Part shown: positions 12,032-20,558 of the stretch, piece by piece
How positions within the stretch are numbered: position 1 is the stretch's first letter
How the letters are laid out: every line of letters begins with the position of its first letter
NCBI RefSeq assembly: GCF_020076305.1
Contig: NZ_JAIQXE010000001.1
Location: forward strand, 2,140,001 to 2,204,000
Direction of reading: 5' to 3'
Origin: Flavihumibacter profundi
GTDB lineage: Bacteria > Bacteroidota > Bacteroidia > Chitinophagales > Chitinophagaceae
DNA: 64,000 nucleotides
Notes under the pieces: generated by a model
Databases searched by the model: none
Seen by the model: only the letters and a program-made list of their open reading frames with translations
What the model was told of the DNA's origin: nothing
Program-made: the position numbers and the translations under genes

Positions 12032-13588
12032 TTATTGATTCAATTCCTTCAGCAGGGATTTAATATGACCATGCAGTAAAGGTGCAGTTTCAGGCCCTAA
12101 TGAATTCACTTCGCCATACGGTCTGTCTTCTTTCCCATAAGTATAGGGAGCGTCTGCATCCCATTGGCTTTTGGGAACAATGTAGCCGATCTCATCGTTG
12201 GCGAGGCCAAACACGAACTTATATTTACCGCGCATCATCTCCCTGATGGGTGGCGTCTCTAAAGGCTTAATATCGAAATCGTGGCCTTCGGGCGCTTCCA
12301 CACCACCGTTAACAATTTCAGGATATATTTCACCAGGTATAGTTACAAAAGAAAGCGGTCCGATGTTAAAAGCAGCAACTTCAGAGCGCATATTCATCCA
12401 GCCGGAAGTCCCCCTGTCTAATGTACCCACTACCGTTCCTAACTGGAAAAGCTTATTGGCGACCGGCATATAAATTGTTTTGGCGATGAGGGAAATCCCT
12501 GCAGTGTCAATTTCTTCAATGGGTTTATCCATCGCATTCAAGGCAAGCAAGGCCAGTGCTTTGCCCTGGGCTTCGGCCTTTTCAAATGATGGCTTACTAT
12601 ATTCCTGGCTGGTAACAGGATCTTTCACCGTTAAACTCGGGTGCGTACACATCAATCCACCGATAGCGCCATTGATATACACAGCAACCCCACCAATACC
12701 GGGTTTCACCAGGCTATCATTTTTATAAATCCCTTTCTCAACACCTTCGCGAACGTAATGGGGGAAGTCGGATGAGACCAGGAGATTTTCACTCCACAAT
12801 GTTTCAGGATGGTCAGCCCAGGAAACCAGGGAACCCAGGACCTTTCCATTTTCTTTATCCGTTGCTTTAATGATTCTCAACCCGGCATCAAGCACCTCGG
12901 GTTTTCGTGTATCCTTCACCAGGGGAATTGCACCTGTAAGGTCTTCTGATACAGAAAGTTTTGCAGGCCGCATTTTTTCAACAGCAGTTACAATTGATTT
13001 AACCACCTGGTTTTTCACATATTCCATATAAGCCTTGTTGACACCTGTCTTCAAAGGCGATTCACCCCAGATGCCCATCAGGTCCGGGGCTTCGTGATCG
13101 TGGTTAGATGCAATAATGGCATAGGTTATGCCTGCATCCTTAGGAATTCTTGACCGGATATCAATGACATCATCATTAAAGTAACCGATAGCATCAATTG
13201 CTACAATAGCAATCCTTGTTGATCCGTCATCAATCACCATGGTCCGGGCCCAGAGGTCATCATGTATGCCGTTAGCGGCCCGGCCATTGCCAAAGCCTGC
13301 GATCCAAACCGGGTCAAAAACCCCGTTACCATTACCATCAGTGAAGGTATCGCCATCCTTCGGCCGGTACTCCGCATCATTATTTTTATCTGTCCAGCGA
13401 TCGGGAACTTCAGGAGTAATCGTGAGTGCTGCAAACCCCGCTTTCAATTGAGCGGCTTTGGGGTTGGCGATTTTTACATCTGCGCTATAACCAGGATTCC
13501 GGTCTTTCAGATTGGTATATCCCCAAACGAGGAATCCAATAACCATAACCAGCAATAGTAATCCGAGGGCTTTCAAAATTTTTTTCAT
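12032..13588 (-). CDS. neutral/alkaline ceramidase-like protein, membrane-anchored (paralogue 2)
   Basis: Second ceramidase-N-terminal-domain paralogue, 518 aa. Seen: a single N-terminal membrane segment (about residues 5-25), AGFAALTITPEVP, GRAANGIHDDLWAR, the zinc-site-like ASNHDHEAPD and SWADHPETLWSENLLVSSDF. It carries an extra acidic segment (about residues 65-95) with DGNGNGVFDP, which looks like a calcium-binding (dockerin/EF-hand-like) loop and is not seen in the other two paralogues. It is separated by 35 bp from the deacetylase gene and 49 bp from paralogue 3. The substrate is unknown; amide hydrolysis in the envelope is the family expectation. Confidence 0.75.
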   Translation of the reverse strand: MKKILKALGLLLLVMVIGFLVWGYTNLKDRNPGYSADVKIANPKAAQLKAGFAALTITPEVPDRWTDKNNDAEYRPKDGDTFTDGNGNGVFDPVWIAGFGNGRAANGIHDDLWARTMVIDDGSTRIAIVAIDAIGYFNDDVIDIRSRIPKDAGITYAIIASNHDHEAPDLMGIWGESPLKTGVNKAYMEYVKNQVVKSIVTAVEKMRPAKLSVSEDLTGAIPLVKDTRKPEVLDAGLRIIKATDKENGKVLGSLVSWADHPETLWSENLLVSSDFPHYVREGVEKGIYKNDSLVKPGIGGVAVYINGAIGGLMCTHPSLTVKDPVTSQEYSKPSFEKAEAQGKALALLALNAMDKPIEEIDTAGISLIAKTIYMPVANKLFQLGTVVGTLDRGTSGWMNMRSEVAAFNIGPLSFVTIPGEIYPEIVNGGVEAPEGHDFDIKPLETPPIREMMRGKYKFVFGLANDEIGYIVPKSQWDADAPYTYGKEDRPYGEVNSLGPETAPLLHGHIKSLLKELNQ

Positions 13589-13637
13589 CAGTAACCTTAG
13601 TTTTTATTTGATTTTCTTCAATTGAAACCAGCCTGTC

Positions 13638-14942
13638 TTATTTTGTTCCTGTTATGGGCAATGCAGTCTTTATCACCTCATCGGAAATAAGGTCGCCTAA
13701 TCCGGCGCCATAAAAACTGACACTCGATTCATATCCTTCCCCATGTTCATACTGATTGCGACTAAGGATATAACTGATCCATTCATTGGCAAGGCCGCCA
13801 ATAGCGACTTTATCAGCGCTCCCTTTTTCCAGGGAAGATTTTATTTTCATGCCCAGCACAGCAGTCATTTCGCCCGGAACACCAGCTATGATAAGGTCCC
13901 CGATCCTGACAGCCCCTATTCCTACTTCCGTAGGGCACATCATTTCTAAAATAACTTTTACAGTGCCCTCATTTAATCCGTATTCACTGCCCCCGGTTTT
14001 CATAAATGACGGATGCGCGACACGCGCAGGTAATTTGATGACCCGGTAACTGTAATCAAACGCCTTGTTGTTTTTTGTTTTTATCCCTTTGAATTCTTCG
14101 AAGGCTATTCCGGCTATTTTTTGTCCATAAACTTCAATGTTTTTGTAGGCGTCACCGGGTTCGTTCAGGATGGGCGACTGGTCTCCTTCAGATCCGTTGT
14201 AATACATCACGGTTACGCCATTGCCAATCCTGTTTTGTAGTTCAGTCTGGAGGTATCCGGGCCATTCGGCAGAGACCAGCATATCCTTACCGCCGATAAA
14301 AGTTGGATGGGCAGTCCAGTTAACCAGCACGGCCAGTGGTTTACCATTTTCCAGGTCTACCCTGGTAACGATCATTTCCTTATCCACTTCCGGGTCTTTC
14401 CGCCTGTTGCGGTTAAGGCCATCAATGGTTTTACTAGCCGTCCCGATTTTTACCGGCTGGTAATTCTGGTCAGCAGCGATGACCAGTGCTTCAAGTTTGT
14501 TAAGGAGAAAATCAAGCAGTTCTGGCTGGAATATCCCAATCTGGGGACTACCCAGGAGATTTTTGCTGTTCAGGGCGGACATCTCCAGGCTGCCATGTGA
14601 ATGACTTGGCAAGAGCATCATGTTATCCGCATTCCACCCCAAACTAGAAATCCTTTTCAAGAGGTCTTGCTTAACATTGGCTGGAAGCCCCAACAGGTCA
14701 AGGGTTATAATGGCATATTTGCGATTATCTTTTTCCAGGACCAGTGCTTTAGCCCAGATCCTGTCGTGGATAGCTTCGGCAGGTTTATTCATCCGTTCAC
14801 CGTAACCGCCCAGGGTATACTTCATTTCAATGGGTGGGGTAATATCGACAGATGCTACGCTGGCTTTGAGTTGGGAATTATGTGCATCAGCATGAAATAC
14901 AAAAAAACAGAGGGCGCCAATAACCAGGAAACAATTTTTCAT
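13638..14942 (-). CDS. neutral/alkaline ceramidase-like protein, secreted (paralogue 3)
   Basis: Third ceramidase-N-terminal-domain paralogue, 434 aa, with a cleavable signal peptide (ends about residue 20) rather than an anchor. Seen: ASVDITPP, YTLGGYGERMNKPAEAIHDRI, the zinc-site-like LPSHSHGSLE and NWTAHPTFIGGKDMLVSAEWPGY. It is the first gene of the probable operon 14942-8254. The three paralogues share their motifs but little else, so they look like old duplicates with different substrates rather than a recent expansion. Confidence 0.75.
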   Translation of the reverse strand: MKNCFLVIGALCFFVFHADAHNSQLKASVASVDITPPIEMKYTLGGYGERMNKPAEAIHDRIWAKALVLEKDNRKYAIITLDLLGLPANVKQDLLKRISSLGWNADNMMLLPSHSHGSLEMSALNSKNLLGSPQIGIFQPELLDFLLNKLEALVIAADQNYQPVKIGTASKTIDGLNRNRRKDPEVDKEMIVTRVDLENGKPLAVLVNWTAHPTFIGGKDMLVSAEWPGYLQTELQNRIGNGVTVMYYNGSEGDQSPILNEPGDAYKNIEVYGQKIAGIAFEEFKGIKTKNNKAFDYSYRVIKLPARVAHPSFMKTGGSEYGLNEGTVKVILEMMCPTEVGIGAVRIGDLIIAGVPGEMTAVLGMKIKSSLEKGSADKVAIGGLANEWISYILSRNQYEHGEGYESSVSFYGAGLGDLISDEVIKTALPITGTK

Positions 14943-15014
14943 TTAAAATACTTAATTCAACTTTTGTTAAAAAATAGGCCATCAGGGAACAACCGTAATT
15001 GCATAATCCGGTAC

Positions 15015-15584
15015 TCAGGGATGTTCATAAATGGTACTCAGGGTATCCGTGTTACCAGCCATATCCTTTGCGATAATTTCAATCCTGTATAAGGCTTCCT
15101 GCTGCGGATGCCGGATATAGAATTCCCAATCATCCGGGAAGTCCATTTGGGTTGCCGGACCGCTATTAATTACCTGTCCATTTTTGTCAAAAAGAGAAAC
15201 AGCTACTTCCACCACTTTGGTATCATCCACTGCACACACATGGACAACTGTCAGCATTTCTTCTTTCTTCTGTTCTATATTAAAATCAAGTATCCTGGGT
15301 GGCTTGCTTGCATCCCTTACAGCAACATGGTAAACATATTGTCCCTTTTTCAGCTGGCTGTTGTAATAATCAAACAGTTGCGGATCGGTCTTCGCTTTCA
15401 GTCCATATTCATGCGCGGCCTTAAATTTTGCCCGGTTCATCGCCTGCCGGAGGGTAGGTTTCCAGCCATTTTTAGAAACCGGCGCACGGCAGGCGATCGT
15501 TTTCCCATTCCGCTGGCGGTAAACAATGTTACCAACCCTGCCGCTAAGATTTTTCGTTAATGCATTACGATCGGCATTGGCCAT
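15015..15584 (-). CDS. hypothetical protein, 189 aa
   Basis: Not recognised. The N-terminus (LSGRVGNIVYRQRNGKTIA, about residues 13-31) follows a GxxGxxV...GK pattern that recurs in uncharacterised Bacteroidetes proteins of DUF6266-like type. The rest is a mixed fold with a beta-rich second half that may be an immunoglobulin-like domain. There is no signal peptide. It stands 72 bp upstream of the ceramidase-like cluster on the same strand, so it could be the first gene of that transcript. Small direct repeats lie in front of it. Confidence 0.6.
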   Translation of the reverse strand: MANADRNALTKNLSGRVGNIVYRQRNGKTIACRAPVSKNGWKPTLRQAMNRAKFKAAHEYGLKAKTDPQLFDYYNSQLKKGQYVYHVAVRDASKPPRILDFNIEQKKEEMLTVVHVCAVDDTKVVEVAVSLFDKNGQVINSGPATQMDFPDDWEFYIRHPQQEALYRIEIIAKDMAGNTDTLSTIYEHP

Positions 15585-15630
15585 TTTGCTGAAATATTTA
15601 AAGGTTATAAATCAATATTTTATAGACCTA

Positions 15631-15662
15631 AACTAGGGTATAACCAGGGTCTAACCAGGGTC
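15631..15662. repeat. short direct repeats TAACCAGGGTC
   Basis: Two perfect, adjacent 11-bp units (15641-15651 and 15652-15662) preceded by a degenerate third (AACTAGGGTA). They lie about 50-80 bp upstream of the 189-aa gene start on the minus strand, where a regulator could bind; no regulator is known. Confidence 0.45.
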
Positions 15663-15694
15663 AGCCTTCGGTCTACTCCATGTAATGGCCGCTA

Positions 15695-15784
15695 TTTTCC
15701 CCCTTGCCGCCCGCTGCATCCAGGGCAGGCAGTCAACGCCATAACTGCCACTGAGAACAGTATTGCGCTTTTTGTTATATGCAT
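15695..15784 (-). CDS. possible tiny lipoprotein, 29 aa
   Basis: A 29-codon frame starts 7 bp after the gluconate-dehydrogenase-subunit-like gene. The product has a Lys near the start, a hydrophobic core and a lipobox-like LTAC, then CSGRQGGK. This is the layout of a minimal lipoprotein or a truncated lipoprotein signal peptide. It is too short to identify. It may be a real micropeptide of the GMC operon or the remains of a longer electron-transfer subunit; no haem-binding CxxCH is present. Confidence 0.35.
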
Positions 15785-15791
15785 AGATTAC

Positions 15792-16424
15792 TTATTCGTC
15801 TTTCAGGTTGTATTGTTGCAATACTTCTGCCGGAACCCCTTTCCACTTGTTGGGCGTGTTGCCGACATACCCCAGGTCCTTAATACCGACCTTACTGGTA
15901 TAGAACCCGGTAGCGACCAGGTTGCGCACCCGGTTAAAGAATTCCTCGCCCTGGTGGAATTCAGGCTTTGTCTTACCCGGATAAGCAATCAATTCGAGCA
16001 TCTCTACCTGCTGGTCTTTGCTACAGCCGGAAAAGGATTTCCCGTAAAGGGAGAAGCATTGCATATCGAGCCACTTCAATCCGCCGCGCAGGGGAACCTG
16101 GTGATCGGGAATATCCTTCACGATGAACTCTATAAAGTCGATCACTTTGGCATCAGAAGCGCTGCCTGAAACCGCATCGGCGGGAATGATCAGGTCGCCC
16201 AATATAACCAGGGTGTTTCGTTCATGTTCATTGAAGAAGTTCGGTTGGGCATATAGTTTCTCCAGCCTTTCCTTTTCAAAATCCTGTAACCCGGCGGCAT
16301 ATTCCAGGTTGGTATGGTCCACCTCGCTGGTGTTTTTGGAAGTATCCGTTTTGCAGGCGTCCAGCAGTAAACCTGCACTTAAGGCGGTAACACTCAGGGC
16401 TTTTATGGATTGTCTCCTGTTCAT
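15792..16424 (-). CDS. gluconate 2-dehydrogenase subunit 3 family protein (small subunit of a GMC dehydrogenase)
   Basis: Small partner of membrane-associated FAD-dependent sugar/alcohol dehydrogenases. It carries the export signal for the catalytic subunit. Seen: a start at 16424 giving NRRQSIKALS, a twin-arginine-like signal, followed by a hydrophobic stretch and a lipobox-like LLDAC, then a helical body. The 210-aa length fits. A longer frame back to 16541 overlaps the GMC gene and starts with unlikely sequence, so it was not used. It lies 4 bp after the GMC oxidoreductase gene, the usual pairing. It probably hitch-hikes its folded partner through the Tat system. Confidence 0.85.
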   Translation of the reverse strand: MNRRQSIKALSVTALSAGLLLDACKTDTSKNTSEVDHTNLEYAAGLQDFEKERLEKLYAQPNFFNEHERNTLVILGDLIIPADAVSGSASDAKVIDFIEFIVKDIPDHQVPLRGGLKWLDMQCFSLYGKSFSGCSKDQQVEMLELIAYPGKTKPEFHQGEEFFNRVRNLVATGFYTSKVGIKDLGYVGNTPNKWKGVPAEVLQQYNLKDE

Positions 16425-16428
16425 GGTC

Positions 16429-18165
16429 TTAAATATTTTGTTTCTTACGTTGATCGAGAATGTATTCGGCGGTGCGCATGGACAAGGCCAGGATGGTCCA
16501 GGTGGCATTTTTATCACCCTGCTGTACGAAAGGTGCGGCATCCACTACAAACAGGTTTTTGCAATCATGGGCCTGGCACCATTTGTTGAGGGCGGATGTT
16601 TTGGGATCGTTGCCCATCCGCACGGTACCCACTTCATGGATGATGCGACCTGGCGCTTCCAGTCCATAGTTGGTTTCGGGACCCTGTATGGTAGAGGTGA
16701 TCACAGCGCCCATCTGGTGCATGATTTCCTGGAAGGTATCGATCATGTGTTTGGCCTGCTTAATTTCCTCGTTGCTCCAGGTATAATTAAAGCGCAATAC
16801 CGGGATACCGAATTTGTCCACCACATTCGGATCGATCTCGCAAAAGTTTTCCTTCCTGGCGAGGGCCGTACCGCGGCCAGCCATGCCGACCTGGGTACCG
16901 TAGAACCGGCGGTAGTCGTCTTTCAGGGAAGCGCCAAATCCGCCGCCGGGCTTCGTTTGTCCGTCGCGGCCGGGCACAGCGCCATTCATTTTGGCGATAC
17001 CACCGCCAAAACCGTAAGAAGGCATATGCATACCGCCGCCATATTCGATATGGTACCCGCGGGGAAAGTCCAGTTTTTTATTATCCAGCCACCAGGGCGA
17101 ATAGATGTGTACACTGCCCACGCCGTCTTCGTTATAGCGCTTGCGGTCCATCAGCTGGGGCAGGAAGCCACCGAGGCTGGCGCCGGTGGAATCGTGCAGG
17201 TATTTACCGACAACCCCACTGGCATTGGCCAGTCCGCCCGTATGCTGGGCCGTTGCCGAGTTCAGCAGGATCCGTGCCGATTCGCAGGCGCTGGCGCCCA
17301 GCACCACCACTTTGGCTTTGAGCTGGTATTCCTGGCCGTCGGTTTTATCCACATAAGAAACGCCTGTAGCCTTGCCTTCCTTATCAGTCAGCACCTGCCT
17401 GACCATGGCATTGGTAATCACTTTCAGGTTGCCGGTTTTAATAGCGGGGATCACCAGGCAGGAGGAGGCGGAGAAATCGCCATAGACCTTACAGCTGCGA
17501 CCGCATTGGCCGCAATAGAAACAGGCGCCGCGGTCTTTGTTACCCGGTAATTCCTCGGTCAATACAGATCCCCTGCCGGCGATCACTTTAACGCCTGCTT
17601 TTGCAGCGCCATTCTTTATAAAGATTTCATTGAGGCGGGGTTTGGGTGGGGCCAGGAAGATGCCGTCGGGATCATTTTCCAGTCCTTCGTTGGTGCCATA
17701 GACGCCGATCATGCGGTCGACTTTATCGTAGAAAGGCTTCAGCTCTTCGTAAGTAATAGGCCAGGGATCGGAGAGTCCGTCGGTTGGCTGGAAATCCAGC
17801 GGGCCCATCCGCAGGGAAATCCTGCCCCAGTGGTTGGTTTTACCGCCCAGCATGCGGGAGCGGAACCACTGGAATTCCGTTTTGTCTTTGGTGGTATACG
17901 GTTCGCCTTCAATCTGCCAGCCACCGTAGGCGGCATCAAAATCGCCGAAAGCCCGCGTGGTACCGGCCCCGCGGCGTGGCGATTCATAAGGCCATTTTAA
18001 TTGCTGTGATTGTTTGACAGGATCAAAAAAGGGTCCTGCTTCGAGCATTAACACTTTGATACCGGCATTGGCCAGCACATAGCCGGCCATACCGCCGCCT
18101 GCGCCAGACCCAACAATGAGCACATCGTACTGCTCTGCGGATTCCTTGATTTGGACATCTCCCAT
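16429..18165 (-). CDS. GMC family FAD-dependent oxidoreductase, with probable Fe-S motif
   Basis: Catalytic subunit of a two-part sugar/alcohol dehydrogenase. Seen: an N-terminal FAD-binding VGSGAGGG (residues 18-25) followed by LMLEAG, a second FAD contact region GGKTNHWGR (about 107-115), and a C-terminal catalytic region with HEVGTVRMG and NATWTI. Between them CFYCGQCGRSC places four cysteines at 215, 218, 221 and 225, which resembles the iron-sulfur site of bacterial FAD-dependent glucose or fructose dehydrogenases, so electrons may pass to a carrier rather than to oxygen. There is no signal peptide of its own; export would depend on the Tat-signal small subunit 4 bp downstream. The substrate is unknown; the neighbouring secreted glycosidase-like proteins make a sugar likely. 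Confidence 0.9.
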   Translation of the reverse strand: MGDVQIKESAEQYDVLIVGSGAGGGMAGYVLANAGIKVLMLEAGPFFDPVKQSQQLKWPYESPRRGAGTTRAFGDFDAAYGGWQIEGEPYTTKDKTEFQWFRSRMLGGKTNHWGRISLRMGPLDFQPTDGLSDPWPITYEELKPFYDKVDRMIGVYGTNEGLENDPDGIFLAPPKPRLNEIFIKNGAAKAGVKVIAGRGSVLTEELPGNKDRGACFYCGQCGRSCKVYGDFSASSCLVIPAIKTGNLKVITNAMVRQVLTDKEGKATGVSYVDKTDGQEYQLKAKVVVLGASACESARILLNSATAQHTGGLANASGVVGKYLHDSTGASLGGFLPQLMDRKRYNEDGVGSVHIYSPWWLDNKKLDFPRGYHIEYGGGMHMPSYGFGGGIAKMNGAVPGRDGQTKPGGGFGASLKDDYRRFYGTQVGMAGRGTALARKENFCEIDPNVVDKFGIPVLRFNYTWSNEEIKQAKHMIDTFQEIMHQMGAVITSTIQGPETNYGLEAPGRIIHEVGTVRMGNDPKTSALNKWCQAHDCKNLFVVDAAPFVQQGDKNATWTILALSMRTAEYILDQRKKQNI

Positions 18166-18255
18166 ATGGCAAGTTTAAGTTTTAGTATGATTGTAGAGAA
18201 GATCCTGACTTGTGGATACTAGGTTAAACTAAAGAAAAAAAATTCATTTCGGCCA

Positions 18256-20538
18256 TTAATACCCCGCCTGTCTTTTCAACCAGCAATACAAAACCGGGTT
18301 TTTTCCATCCAGGCTTGTTTTATACAGCTTCCAGGTGTTGTTATCCATTCGCTCAAGATGGAACTGGTTTTCAGGCTTTGCCAGTTCTTTCCTGACCCAA
18401 CGCGGGAAAGCATTGGCCGCACGGGCGTCTTCCCAGGTGCGGACAGCCTTGAATATCTCATATTTCTGCGGACAGCTTTCAACAGCATCCTGGCTGAGTT
18501 CCAGCAGGTAGGTGGCCCCTACCCCAACCGAAATGGCCTGCACATGCTCGAAATCGGCCACCGTTGAACCGGCGGTCAAGCCGAAGTTATTGCCAAAGGT
18601 TGCGGGAAAATAATTGGCATAGGCCACATCCCGGATGTCTTTGCCCTCACTGGTTGAACTACCCCAAACCCGCTTCCGGATATCATACATATTGTTGCCC
18701 CCGCCCACGTTCCACACGCTCTGGTAATGCCAGGACCCTTCAGAGAGCGTAGCGCCGGACACCCGCAGGTAAGGAATCTGGAGCGCTGCTGCCCGTTCAA
18801 ACATCTTGCGGAAAAACCGCTTCACCGAATAATAACCATGCCCGCTGTTGAATAAAAATTCCTGGCCGTCGAGGTCCATAAACCGTAATCCGTTGATATG
18901 GCAAACATCGGCGTAGTATTCAGCAATCTTGTCCTGCAGGTAGATATCGGGAATGAGGCCGTCATACCCATAATTAATAGTCACCTGCATTTTGAAGACG
19001 GCATCGCCAGCAGCATGGGTGGCCGGAATGGTTCCCCAGTAGCCCCTTTGGATCCGCAGCAGCCGGTAAGGCGGGGTATTGCTCACGCCCATGTAATGAA
19101 TCAGCTCCCGGCCAATCTTAATCATGTTGAGGCTTTCACTGTGCCCTTCCCAGCTGGCTATTTCGTTTAAATAAGCAGGATCATCAATTTCAATGAGGGT
19201 GTCGGCGGGACTAATGTCTTTAACCAGTACCCGCTTTAGCTGGTAGCACAAACTATCATTCGGCAAAGGGCTTGCATCCAGGGTGCCTTGCGCCAGGGAG
19301 GTGGTGATGGTATGGCGGCCTACCAATATGCCTTTAGGGTTAGACAGGTCGGTGAACGCTTTATGCGAGAGCTTGCCCGAACTGAACGGAATAATTTTTT
19401 GTTCAAAATGCTCCCCGTCAATATAGCCCCGGTTCCCCCGGTCCACTTTGAAGAAGGGCAGGTCTTCGGTTTCAATAGCTTTAAAACCGAGTTGTGACAC
19501 ATAGGAAATAGTGCTGTCATAACGCCCGCCGCGGGCACTTACATCGGGGATATAACGGGCGGGGTCCTTAATCCACTTGCCATTGATGGTGAGATAAGGC
19601 AGGTGCTCGGACAAAACGATGTTCCGGATCACATCCAGCAGGGCCGTACTATCGGGACTTCCCCAAAGGGCGATAGATGAACCCATAAAATCAATTCCCG
19701 GCAAAGCCTGTACGTTTTGGTGATTGGGTTTATTTGTAGCCAAGAAGGGAATCAGGGAAAAAGAAATTTGTTGCGGGATGCTGCGGTTGCGCGCGTGGTA
19801 GGTCAGGAATATCTCGCCATCCTTGTCTACAAAAGCCGCATTGCCATAGAGGATCCGGTAGTAAGGCTCGGGGTGCGCATAAAAGGCCACATCATTAATG
19901 CCATCACCACCAATAGGAAAGGCCTGGCCTTCCTGCAAATTTGCAGGAAGCGGGTATTGCTGTTTATCCGGACTATGGATGATGTACTGGAAAGGTGCGG
20001 CATCCCCTTCGAGGTCGGCCGTTCCACCAATGGTGATGTCGTTAAGGGCCAGCATGCCAATCGCATAATTAACGGCTTCACTGGTATCCCGGGCCACCCC
20101 GATCACTTCGCCGAAAAGATTGGCAATATTGGTATGGTAAGCACCCCATTGGATATTATCGACACCGTTCCGCGGACTGAGTGCCAGCAGGGTCAGTTTC
20201 AGGTATTTGCTGTGGGGATCCAGTTTCACGGAAGCCACAGAGCCGTTGGGAAAGTAGAGTGTAAAAGTATGTTTGGCTTTGTTGTAGGCAGCTTTGCCCG
20301 GCAGGTAATATTGTTTCTTTTTACTGTCGTACAAAGAAAGCAAGGGCGATGGTTTATTAGCCGGGCTAAATTCCCGATGGGGATTTACCGTGATGTTTTG
20401 CATACTGGTAATCCAGCCGCTGGCATTAATGCGGATACTGAAATAATCGGTCCGGAAATCAACCTGGGCCAATAACCCGTTTGAACAAAGGGAAAGGAAG
20501 ATTCCCAGCATTACAGTCCTTGCAACTTTGATACGCAT
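18256..20538 (-). CDS. large secreted protein, probable carbohydrate-active enzyme of unknown family
   Basis: About 760 aa with a signal peptide (ends LLAQ). The first part is beta-rich and the second part has a TIM-barrel feel, with LRFMDLDGQEFLF (about residues 545-560) and IPYLRVSGATLSEGSWHY (about 600-615) as candidate strand-end acidic residues. This suggests a glycoside hydrolase-like fold, but I do not recognise the family. The start at 20538 opens directly into the signal peptide; a start 12 bp earlier is possible. It lies about 20 bp after the GH101-like gene and was probably transcribed with it. Confidence 0.55.
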   Translation of the reverse strand: MRIKVARTVMLGIFLSLCSNGLLAQVDFRTDYFSIRINASGWITSMQNITVNPHREFSPANKPSPLLSLYDSKKKQYYLPGKAAYNKAKHTFTLYFPNGSVASVKLDPHSKYLKLTLLALSPRNGVDNIQWGAYHTNIANLFGEVIGVARDTSEAVNYAIGMLALNDITIGGTADLEGDAAPFQYIIHSPDKQQYPLPANLQEGQAFPIGGDGINDVAFYAHPEPYYRILYGNAAFVDKDGEIFLTYHARNRSIPQQISFSLIPFLATNKPNHQNVQALPGIDFMGSSIALWGSPDSTALLDVIRNIVLSEHLPYLTINGKWIKDPARYIPDVSARGGRYDSTISYVSQLGFKAIETEDLPFFKVDRGNRGYIDGEHFEQKIIPFSSGKLSHKAFTDLSNPKGILVGRHTITTSLAQGTLDASPLPNDSLCYQLKRVLVKDISPADTLIEIDDPAYLNEIASWEGHSESLNMIKIGRELIHYMGVSNTPPYRLLRIQRGYWGTIPATHAAGDAVFKMQVTINYGYDGLIPDIYLQDKIAEYYADVCHINGLRFMDLDGQEFLFNSGHGYYSVKRFFRKMFERAAALQIPYLRVSGATLSEGSWHYQSVWNVGGGNNMYDIRKRVWGSSTSEGKDIRDVAYANYFPATFGNNFGLTAGSTVADFEHVQAISVGVGATYLLELSQDAVESCPQKYEIFKAVRTWEDARAANAFPRWVRKELAKPENQFHLERMDNNTWKLYKTSLDGKNPVLYCWLKRQAGY

Positions 20539-20558
20539 ATAATTTGACACCCTGTTTT

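Noticed and set aside
16123..17550. A long plus-strand frame (475 codons) opposite the GMC oxidoreductase and its subunit
   Set aside because: It lies fully within the antisense of two clear genes, has low-complexity Ala/Gly/His-rich sequence and no family features; it is a codon-bias artefact of the real genes.
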